Assembly: GCA_964244295.1 (NCBI GenBank) | Contig: CAXTIG010000037.1 | Coordinates: 1 to 64,000 of the forward strand | DNA from: JAJAZB01 sp964244295 | Lineage (GTDB): Bacteria; Bacteroidota; Bacteroidia; Cytophagales; Spirosomataceae | Length of the DNA: 64,000 nucleotides | Reading direction: 5' to 3' | In this document: positions 39,997-46,625 of the stretch, piece by piece | Layout: every line of letters starts with the position of its first letter | How positions within the stretch are numbered: position 1 is the first letter of the stretch | The notes under the pieces: model-generated | Told to the model about the DNA's origin: nothing | Database searches by the model: none | The model's input: only the letters and a program-made list of their open reading frames with translations | Made by a program: the position numbers and the translations under genes

Positions 39997-40112
39997 TTAA
40001 GAATTAAAAATTAGGAATTAAAAATTGGCAAGACAGCATGGAGTAAACTTAACAGCTTGACTTTTAAACGATAGCAAACAATTCGTAATTTTTAATTCCT
40101 AATTTTTAATTG
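39995..40112. repeat. Heptamer-repeat hairpin, AATTAAA family
   Basis: Words AATTAAG, AATTAAA, AATTAGG, AATTAAA, AATTGGC from 39995. Perfect 25-bp arms at 40002-40026 and 40087-40111 enclose a 60-base non-repetitive loop. The left end supplies the TTG start of the response regulator, and the right arm encodes the last residues (QLKIRN) and stop of the kinase. Confidence 0.9.
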
Positions 40113-41375
40113 AATTTCAAACGTGCTCCCTTCCCCCTCCACACTCGCCACCCGCACCCGTCCGCCGTGGGCTTCCACGAGGGTACGGACGTAGTACAGG
40201 CCCAGGCCGAAGCCCTTCACGTTGTGAACGTCGCCGGTGGGGACGCGGTAAAATTTGTCGAACAGCCGCTTCTGGTGCTTTTCGGCGATGCCGATGCCGT
40301 TGTCGCTCAGGCGGATACGCAGCGTGTCGCGGACGCTTTCGGTGGAAATCGTCAGGTGCGGCGGGCGCTCGTCCGCCGGAACGGTGTACTTCAGGGCGTT
40401 GTCGGCCAGGTTGTGGAGCACGTTGGTCAGGTGCATTCGGTCGGCTTGGAGGGTAGTGATTTTGGCGTTCAGGTTTAAAGTCAGGTGCCCATCGCGCTCG
40501 GCGAGGCGGGGGCGGAGGGTTTCGGCTAAACTCCTGAGCAGGTTGTGTACGTCCACGGTTTCCAATTTCAATCCCTCCGACGAGCGGGGCAGCCGCGCCG
40601 TTTGCAAAACCGTATCCACCTGGGCTTTCAGGCGGTGAACCTCGTTGCGCAGCAAGGCGGCGTAGGTCTGGCGTTTTTCGGCGGGCTGGTCGGGTTTAGC
40701 CAGCACTTCGCTTGAAATCAGGATGGTCGAAAGGGGAGTTTTGAATTCGTGGGTGAGCGTGTTGACGAAATCGGTCTGGAGGTCGGAAAGGCGTTTTTGT
40801 CGAAAAATCACCCAGAGCGCGTAGGCAAAAAACAGCACGACCACCCCCAGCGCCGCCGTCGAGAGCGAGAGCCAGTCGAGTTGGCCGAGCAGGTAGCCGC
40901 GTTTTTCGGGAAAATAAACCCCGAAGTAATAATTCTGCCCCGCCACCTGCGGGAAGCGGTAGCGAATGGCTGAGGACGAATCGCAGTTGGGCGTGGCGCA
41001 GACGAAACCGCCGTAACGGACGCGGTTGCGGACGCAGTCGTACACGCCGTACTCGAAGTTGGTGCGCACCTCGTGCCGGTCGAATTCCTGCCGCAGAAAG
41101 GCCTCCAGCACGGCGGGGTTGATGATGTCGTTGATTTGGACGGTGTAGTAATTGGCCGCCAGCCGCTCAATGGGCCGGAGCGTGAGGCGGTTGGGGTTGC
41201 GGTTGAAGTCGATGAGCCGCTGCCCCGCCCCCCGCAGTGCCGAGCGCACCCGCTGGTCGAAGTCGCGGTCTTCGAGCCGGTACGCCTGCCGGAACCACAG
41301 CGACTGCACCGCCCCCATGCCCAGCAGCACGAACACCGAGAGAATCGTAAACCAACGCAAGGCCCGGTTTGTCAT
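40092..41375 (-). CDS. Sensor histidine kinase
   Basis: A 427-residue membrane kinase with two membrane helices (about 9-28 and 210-232) around a periplasmic sensor of about 180 residues that contains a CVRNRVRYGGFVCATPNC cysteine stretch. The His box is FVNTLTHEFKTPLSTILISS; the ATPase has NVLHNLADNALKY (N box), RLSDNGIGIA (G1) and KGFGLGLYYVRTLVEAHGG. It is upstream of the response regulator on the same strand. The signal sensed is unknown. The C-terminus ends in the repeat-coded QLKIRN. Confidence 0.92.
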   Translation of the reverse strand: MTNRALRWFTILSVFVLLGMGAVQSLWFRQAYRLEDRDFDQRVRSALRGAGQRLIDFNRNPNRLTLRPIERLAANYYTVQINDIINPAVLEAFLRQEFDRHEVRTNFEYGVYDCVRNRVRYGGFVCATPNCDSSSAIRYRFPQVAGQNYYFGVYFPEKRGYLLGQLDWLSLSTAALGVVVLFFAYALWVIFRQKRLSDLQTDFVNTLTHEFKTPLSTILISSEVLAKPDQPAEKRQTYAALLRNEVHRLKAQVDTVLQTARLPRSSEGLKLETVDVHNLLRSLAETLRPRLAERDGHLTLNLNAKITTLQADRMHLTNVLHNLADNALKYTVPADERPPHLTISTESVRDTLRIRLSDNGIGIAEKHQKRLFDKFYRVPTGDVHNVKGFGLGLYYVRTLVEAHGGRVRVASVEGEGSTFEIQLKIRN

Positions 41376-41450
41376 GGGGCAAAAGTAGGGAATTGGGCGG
41401 TGGGGTGGGGGGCGTTAACAGGTTGTTAACAAGGACGCTACTTCCGCCCG

Positions 41451-41543
41451 GTCATCCAGAGCGCAGCGAAGGACCTTTCGCGGTTGTCAGCAAACTAATT
41501 TGGAGGTCTGGGGCGAAAGGGCCTTCGCTGCGCTCTGGATGAC
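41451..41543. repeat. Palindrome, GTCATCCAGAGCGCAGC family
   Basis: 31-base arms (41451-41481 and 41513-41543) with one mismatch, in the divergent gap between the kinase and the glycosidase genes. The inner third (GAAGGACCTTTCGCGGTT and a CTAATTT loop) matches the element at 24755-24848, while the outer third differs. Confidence 0.85.
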
Positions 41544-41615
41544 AACGGGTAGAGGCTTATTTTCAAACGTCAGGGACTGCTTTTTTTAGGAAAAGAAAAT
41601 CTCCCCTTTCCGCAA

Positions 41616-42803
41616 ATGCTCCCGACCTTTCCACCTACCGCCAGTACCCCCAGCCCGAACCCCTTCCAATCCTTCTGGATGGCCGGTTTTGAATGCACCG
41701 ACCAGCTCAACGCCTTCGGCCACCGGGTGGATTTCCTGCGGATCACCGGGCATTTGCAACTGCTATCCGAAGATTATCAGCGCCTCGCGCCCTTCGGCAT
41801 CCGCACGGTGCGCGAGGGCATTTGCTGGAGTCAGGTCGAGAAAACAGCGTATCAGTACGACTGGAGCACGGTAGCCACGATGCTGAAAACGGGCCGGACG
41901 CTGGGCGTTCAGCAGGTCTGGGACTTGTGCCACTTTGGTTTTCCCGACGACCTCACGCCTTTGCACCCAATGTTCGCCCGGCGCTTTGCGGCGCTTTGCC
42001 GGGCCTTTGTCCAGTTTTACCGCTCGCAGGTGCCCGAGGGTCCGCTCGTGGTGACGCCCATCAACGAAGTTAGTTTTTTGTCCTGGCTCGGCGGCGACGT
42101 GCGCGGCACCTCGCCGTACTGCGTGGGGCAGGGTTGGGAGCTGAAGTACGCGCTCATGCGGGCCTACATCGAAGGCGTGGCCGCGCTCCGCGAAATGGAC
42201 CCGACGGTGCGCATCCTGACCACCGAACCGCTCGTGAACATGGTACCGACGCTCGACGCCACCCCCGAAGAAGCCGCCGCCGCCGCCGAAGCCCACAGCA
42301 ACCAGTACCAGGCCACCGACATTCTTTGCGGGCGGATGTGCCCGGAGTTGGGCGGCACGCCGGAATACCTCGACATCGTGGGGCTGAATTACTACTACAA
42401 CAACCAGTGGGTGCTGCCCACGTTCCGGTTTTTGCCCTGGGTCAACGAACCCTACGACCCGCGTTGGCGGCCCCTGCGCGGCTTGCTGCTCGAAGCCGCC
42501 CGGCGCTACAACCGCCCCCTGGTGCTCAGCGAAACCAGCCACCCCGGCGAAGACCGGCCGCTCTGGATTCGGTTCGTGGCCGAGGAGTGCGCCGCCGTGT
42601 TGCGTGAGGGGGTGCCGTTTTGGGGCATCTGCCTCTACCCCATCGTCGATCGCCCCGACTGGGATCACCTCCATCACTGGCACCATTCGGGTCTTTGGGA
42701 TGTGGAAGCCGAACCGTTGCCGGGGGAATTGCCGGGGCGGGTGCTGTGCGAGGCGTACGCGGGGGTGTTGCGGGAGGTGATGGGAGGGGTAGCGGTTGGG
42801 TAA
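41616..42803 (+). CDS. Clan-A glycoside-hydrolase-like protein (GH1-like)
   Basis: A 395-residue protein with the TIM-barrel pattern of clan-A glycosidases: FGIRTVREGICWSQVE, then VWDLCHFGFPDDL, the probable acid/base Glu151 in VVTPINEVSF, LDIVGLNYYYNNQW and the probable nucleophile Glu306 in LVLSETSHPG. No signal peptide is visible. It is shorter than classical GH1 enzymes and could act on a glycoside inside the cell. The substrate is not known. It is divergent from the histidine kinase gene. Confidence 0.75.
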   Translation: MLPTFPPTASTPSPNPFQSFWMAGFECTDQLNAFGHRVDFLRITGHLQLLSEDYQRLAPFGIRTVREGICWSQVEKTAYQYDWSTVATMLKTGRTLGVQQVWDLCHFGFPDDLTPLHPMFARRFAALCRAFVQFYRSQVPEGPLVVTPINEVSFLSWLGGDVRGTSPYCVGQGWELKYALMRAYIEGVAALREMDPTVRILTTEPLVNMVPTLDATPEEAAAAAEAHSNQYQATDILCGRMCPELGGTPEYLDIVGLNYYYNNQWVLPTFRFLPWVNEPYDPRWRPLRGLLLEAARRYNRPLVLSETSHPGEDRPLWIRFVAEECAAVLREGVPFWGICLYPIVDRPDWDHLHHWHHSGLWDVEAEPLPGELPGRVLCEAYAGVLREVMGGVAVG

Positions 42804-42812
42804 AGAAACCCG

Positions 42813-42844
42813 TTTGCCTATCACACAAAAAGAAGCTACCTTGC
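42813..42844 (+). promoter_or_regulatory. Candidate promoter of the coiled-coil protein gene
   Basis: TTTG (42813-42816), then 20 bp, then TACCTTGC (42837-42844), which keeps the TAnnTT part of the -7 box. The gene starts 23 bp later. Confidence 0.4.
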
Positions 42845-42866
42845 CTTTAGTTCAAGCAACAACCCC

Positions 42867-43214
42867 ATGAACACCTTAGAGTTACGCGTCTTTGAAGTGT
42901 TGAAGGAGCGGTTCAATGAAGCCGACGCGAAGGATATTCTTCAGTACATCGACGAAAAGGCCGAAGAAAAAACGGCTGCATTTGTGAAACGCGAAGACTC
43001 CATCAAATTTGAGTCGACACCTCGAACCGATTTCACCAAACTGGAAGCGAAAATCGACGTAAAATTTGCTGCTCAGGAGACCAAAATCACGGAAGAATCG
43101 AAGCGATTGGAAATTCGCGTCGCCGAAACCAAGAACGAGTTGATTCGCTGGCTGTTTGGTTTTTGGGTGACGTTGGTGCTGATGATGCTGGCGAATTGGT
43201 TTTTGAAGAAGTAA
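42867..43214 (+). CDS. Coiled-coil protein with C-terminal membrane anchor
   Basis: A 115-residue protein: a charged helical part (residues 1-90, with KLEAKIDVKFAAQETKITEE) likely forming a coiled coil, then one membrane helix (about 93-113, WLFGFWVTLVLMMLANWFL) and two final Lys. It resembles DUF1640/CCDC90-type proteins, small coiled coils anchored by a C-terminal helix. The function is unknown. Mobile-element linked copies of such proteins are common in bacteria, but nothing here shows that. Confidence 0.7.
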   Translation: MNTLELRVFEVLKERFNEADAKDILQYIDEKAEEKTAAFVKREDSIKFESTPRTDFTKLEAKIDVKFAAQETKITEESKRLEIRVAETKNELIRWLFGFWVTLVLMMLANWFLKK

Positions 43215-43285
43215 CTTATTTTTCACCGTTCGCTCAAAAAAACTACCCAGACCACTTGGCCGATATCTGATTTTTAGGCAGTTTT

Positions 43286-43337
43286 GCCAAAAGCCCTTCC
43301 CTGTACGCGCTCCCGCGTACAGGGAAGGGCTTTTGGC
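43286..43337. terminator. 24-bp perfect hairpin, terminator-like
   Basis: Perfect 24-bp stem (43286-43309 with 43314-43337) and a four-base loop. The outer stem has AAAAG and CTTTT, so the hairpin contains its own A and T runs. It lies 72 bp after the coiled-coil gene and 32 bp before the DUF4352 gene. Confidence 0.65.
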
Positions 43338-43368
43338 ATTTTACCCTTTTCAACCCAAACCTCTCCAA

Positions 43369-44055
43369 ATGGAACCTACTTTTACACCCACCACTAAAAA
43401 ATGGTACGATAGCAAAGTTCTTGTCGCAATCCTTTGCGTAATCTTCTTCCCCGTAGGTCTTTACGCACTTTGGATGAATAGGACAATCTCCAAAGGATGG
43501 AAAGTAGGCGGCACGATCGTTATCGTGCTGTTTGTTCTCGCGGCAATTGGTGGAAACGAACCCAACTCTACCAAAACCGCCCACGCCGAGACCTCGACTT
43601 CGCCGCCAAGTTCTGCGCCAGAAGTTGAAGGACAACCTGCATCAACCGAAATAGGCGTTGGTTTAACCTTGAAAACAACGTATTTCGACGTGACTGTGAA
43701 CAAGGTTGAACTGATGGATCGTGTAAAAACTGGGAACCAGTTCGCGAATCTTAATTCCGAGGCAGGGCATCAGTTCTTAGTTTTGAACACCACCTTCAAG
43801 AATGTTGATACCGAAAGTCGACTGATTGTCGATGGCGCGGTATTCATCACTTACAATGGCAAAGAATATGAGTTCGATAAGTCGGAGACGGTTATGCTTG
43901 AAGGGTGGGGCCTTTTATTGGATCAAATCAATCCGCTGACCTCGAAAACGACCAACTTAGTTTACAAAATACCGACTGAAGTAAAAGGCCCCGCGTACTA
44001 TCACCCCGGAAGATCAGGAGGAAATGACAAAATATTTCTTGGCAATATCGAATAG
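43369..44055 (+). CDS. DUF4352-type membrane-anchored protein
   Basis: A 228-residue protein. The ATG at 43369 (MEPTFTPTTKKWYDSK) is chosen because the earlier one at 43333 lies in the hairpin. Two membrane helices (about 17-36 and 46-63) precede a Ser/Thr/Pro linker and an immunoglobulin-like DUF4352 domain (about 95-225, with LTLKTTYFDVTVNKVELMD and GHQFLVLNTTFKNVD). Such proteins are surface or periplasmic, often with telokin-like beta folds. Codon use looks more AT-rich than the neighbours, hinting at more recent arrival. Confidence 0.75.
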   Translation: MEPTFTPTTKKWYDSKVLVAILCVIFFPVGLYALWMNRTISKGWKVGGTIVIVLFVLAAIGGNEPNSTKTAHAETSTSPPSSAPEVEGQPASTEIGVGLTLKTTYFDVTVNKVELMDRVKTGNQFANLNSEAGHQFLVLNTTFKNVDTESRLIVDGAVFITYNGKEYEFDKSETVMLEGWGLLLDQINPLTSKTTNLVYKIPTEVKGPAYYHPGRSGGNDKIFLGNIE

Positions 44056-44074
44056 TCTTCATCCTGAAGTTGAG

Positions 44075-44110
44075 AAACGCCCACTCCGGTAATCGGAGTG
44101 GGCGTTTTGT
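44075..44110 (+). terminator. Intrinsic terminator of the DUF4352 gene
   Basis: A 14-bp perfect stem (44075-44088 with 44094-44107) with a five-base loop, followed by a T-rich stretch. It lies 20 bp after the stop codon. Confidence 0.8.
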
Positions 44111-44122
44111 TTTGCCCGGCTC

Positions 44123-44182
44123 GCACCGATTTGCAATCGGTGCGCACATGGGTTTGCGTCTGAGACGCTTTGCAAATCGGTG
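44123..44182. repeat. Three-hairpin palindromic element before the regulator gene
   Basis: CACCGATTTGCA (44124-44135) pairs with TGCAAATCGGTG (44171-44182). Alternatively GCACCGATT (44123-44131) pairs with 44135-44143. GCGTC (44156-44160) pairs with 44164-44168. The first two pairings exclude each other, as in a switch, though a small inserted repeat is equally likely. Confidence 0.5.
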
Positions 44183-44247
44183 TTAGCCTGCCGCACTACC
44201 CAACCACCCAAGAAAATGGCCTATTTTTACCGAAAGTAAAAAGAACC

Positions 44248-46131
44248 ATGATCCGCTACGCCGCACTCCTTTTTTACTTTCTGTTCGGACTGAGCGCCAC
44301 CGCGCAGGTTCGGATTGAAGTCCTGCGGTATCCCAAACTGCTGGCCCCCAACGCTCCGCTCTTTCTGGCGGGCGACGTGAACGGCTGGAATCCCGGTGAC
44401 CCCAATTTTGCTTTCAAACGGGACAAGGCCGGGGTTTTTTACCTCGACTTGCCCGAAGCCCCCGACCGCTTCGAGTACAAAATCACCCAGGGAAGCTGGA
44501 CGCTAGTGGAAGGCACCGCCGCCCGCGAGATTCGCACCAATCGGGTGTACGATCGCCGGGCCGAACCCAACCCCGACCGGGTGCAGGTGGTCATCGAAGG
44601 CTGGGAGAAAAAGGCTTCGTATTCGTTCGTGGTGAAAAAGTTGCCCGAAAACACGCCCCACGACGCCTCGGTGTACATCTGCGGCAACTTCAACAACTGG
44701 AATTCCGGCAGCCCGATTGCCAAACTTCATCCCAACGTCGACGGTACCTACCGCATCACGGTATACTCCGATTTGCCCCGGCTCGAATTTAAGTTTACGC
44801 GGGGTACCTGGCCCTCGGTCGAGGGCCGCGAAAGCGGCAAAGCCCGCCCCAACCGGGTCATTTTGCGCAACGCCAACATCGACCACGATGCCATCGAGGT
44901 GGAGATTGCGGGCTGGGAAGATCTCGCCAGCACGTTCCGGTTTTACTCGCTCTACGACCTGCTCCTCCTGTTTTCGGCCTTTCAGGGGCTGCTGCTCATC
45001 GTGGCCATCCCGACCATTCAGAATTACAACCGCCGGGCCAACCGCTGGCTGGTGATTACCATCGCGGCGGCTTCGCTGGCGGTGCTGCTCCAGGTAGTGG
45101 GTAGCTACCGCGAGGTGGCCCAGGCGTTTACGAAAATTCTGCTCTTACCCGACTTCATTCTGTTCCTCTACGCCCCGCTGTTTTATTTCTATCTCCAGAA
45201 ACTGCTGTTTAACGTCAACTCGCTTTCCTCGCGCTGGTGGTTCCACTTCATCCCCACCATCGGGCTGGTGTTCGCTTACCTGCCGTATTTTTTGATGAAC
45301 GCTTCGTCATTTCAGTCCAAAGTTATTAACCAGGCTTGGGACTTGCAGGCCGTTTTTCTGGGTGTCGGGCTGCTGGCACTGGCCTGGAACACGTACTACT
45401 GGGTGCTGTTTCGGCGGGCCATCGCGTTTTACCGGGAACAGTACCGGAGCCATTATTCCTACGAACAAAACCTCAATTACCTCAGCACGGTGCTCGTGAT
45501 TCAGGCGGTGTGTTTGTGTCTGTGGTTGTTTACGTTCGCGGTGCTGGGGTTGGGGCGGGTCTTTTCCTTCGACGTGGTCACGGTGCTGGAGCGCAGCATC
45601 GACGGCATCTGGCTGGCGTTTTCGACCATCACCTACTTCGTGGGCTACTTCGCCATTCACCAGCCCGAAACCTTCAAGGTCGCGCCCCAGACCTTCTCGA
45701 TTTTCGACGATGTGCTCGAAAGTCCGGCCCGCACCAACGGGGCACTCGCCGAAAAACCCGCCGAGGTGCCCGACGAAAACCTCCAGCCCTGGAAGGAAAA
45801 AGTGGAGGCGTTTATGGAGAAAAACAAAACGTACACGAACCCGCAACTCAGCCTGGCCGAACTGGCGACGAAGCTGAAAATGCCGCCCCACCTGCTCTCG
45901 AAGGTCATCAACGAGGGTTTCGACAAAAACTTCTTCGACTTCGTCAACACCTACCGCATCGAGGAATTCAAGCGCCGGGTGGAAGACCCGCGCTTCAAGC
46001 ACTACACCCTGCTGAGCATTGCCTACGACGTGGGCTTCAACTCAAAAACGGCCTTCAACCGCTCCTTCAAAAAAATCACCAACCAAACGCCGAGGGAGTA
46101 TTTCAATCTGGCGAATGAGGGGGTGGAGTGA
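44248..46131 (+). CDS. Transmembrane AraC regulator with two starch-binding-like domains
   Basis: A 627-residue one-component regulator (ATG at 44248, MIRYAALLFYFLFGL, giving a signal peptide). Two carbohydrate-binding E-set domains lie outside: residues about 22-115 (LAGDVNGWNPGDPNFAFKRD, FEYKITQGSW) and 118-220 (YICGNFNNWNSGSP, FKFTRGTWPSVEG). The GNFNNWN type of motif is that of CBM48/CBM20 glycogen-binding modules. Seven or eight membrane helices follow (about 230-485), then a cytosolic AraC double HTH (about 520-627, LSLAELATKLKMPPHLLSKV and YTLLSIAYDVGFNSKTAFNR). It lies upstream of SusC on the same strand and probably senses starch outside and activates the operon inside. Confidence 0.85.
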   Translation: MIRYAALLFYFLFGLSATAQVRIEVLRYPKLLAPNAPLFLAGDVNGWNPGDPNFAFKRDKAGVFYLDLPEAPDRFEYKITQGSWTLVEGTAAREIRTNRVYDRRAEPNPDRVQVVIEGWEKKASYSFVVKKLPENTPHDASVYICGNFNNWNSGSPIAKLHPNVDGTYRITVYSDLPRLEFKFTRGTWPSVEGRESGKARPNRVILRNANIDHDAIEVEIAGWEDLASTFRFYSLYDLLLLFSAFQGLLLIVAIPTIQNYNRRANRWLVITIAAASLAVLLQVVGSYREVAQAFTKILLLPDFILFLYAPLFYFYLQKLLFNVNSLSSRWWFHFIPTIGLVFAYLPYFLMNASSFQSKVINQAWDLQAVFLGVGLLALAWNTYYWVLFRRAIAFYREQYRSHYSYEQNLNYLSTVLVIQAVCLCLWLFTFAVLGLGRVFSFDVVTVLERSIDGIWLAFSTITYFVGYFAIHQPETFKVAPQTFSIFDDVLESPARTNGALAEKPAEVPDENLQPWKEKVEAFMEKNKTYTNPQLSLAELATKLKMPPHLLSKVINEGFDKNFFDFVNTYRIEEFKRRVEDPRFKHYTLLSIAYDVGFNSKTAFNRSFKKITNQTPREYFNLANEGVE

Positions 46132-46162
46132 GGGGAGGGGAGGCAGAGCGCCTCAACCTCGG

Positions 46163-46359
46163 CGTCATTGCGAGCGGAGGCAGACGAAACGAGCGAAGCG
46201 AGATTCGGCTGCCGGAGTGAAGCAATCCCCTCCCGAAGACCGAAATAGTGCTGGGCAAGTCGCTTGGGTTTTGCTCTCTTGGCTACCGGTAGGGGATTGC
46301 TTCGCTCCGGCCCCCATCCCTCGCTTCGCTCGTGCTGTGGGCCTCCGCTCGCAATGACG
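46163..46359. repeat. Large composite palindrome, GTCATTGCGAG family, copy 2
   Basis: Outer perfect 19-bp arms (46163-46181 with 46341-46359, CGTCATTGCGAGCGGAGGC) enclose inner inverted pieces (GAAGCAATCCCCTCCCG against GGGGATTGCTTCGCTCCGG) that match inner parts of the copy at 17952-18199. Confidence 0.85.
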
Positions 46360-46549
46360 GGGGTCTCAAAGGTTTTTTGCTGATGTCTTCGAGGTTTTTG
46401 CCTCGAATTCCCCCCAACTCCTGGTGCCACTTTCCGAATCCGCACCGCAAAACCCCTACTTATTTTTCTGGAAAACAGGCGGTTGACTGTAAACGCGCCT
46501 CGCGGCAGCACGTTCCGCGAAGTGGGACGACGCACGTCTGAACGGCTGG

Positions 46550-46557
46550 TACTTTTG
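46550..46557 (+). promoter_or_regulatory. -7 promoter element of the sus operon
   Basis: TACTTTTG fits TAnnTTTG and lies 69 bp before the susC start, leaving about 60 nt of leader. No clear -33 box is at the usual distance, as expected if an activator (the upstream AraC protein) is required. Confidence 0.45.
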
Positions 46558-46625
46558 TGAGAATTTATTGACTACCAAACCAGCGTAAACCTAAATTTCT
46601 TTCAAACAATCCAGATTCGACCAGC

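Larger units (their letters stand above)
46132..46625. other. 494-bp gap before susC
   Basis: Contains the GTCATTGCGAG palindrome (46163-46359), a small hairpin at 46389-46404 (CGAGG, CCTCG) and a susC promoter candidate (46550-46557). No further reading frame is convincing. Confidence 0.7.

Noticed and set aside
39995..40112. CRISPR-like array
   Set aside because: The units are 7 bp without unique spacers and are arranged as an inverted repeat, not as direct repeats with spacers.
41380..41387. TACTTTTG-type -7 box (minus strand) just before the histidine kinase start
   Set aside because: It lies only five bases before the ATG and has no -33 partner, so the transcript would start at or inside the start codon; not counted as a promoter.
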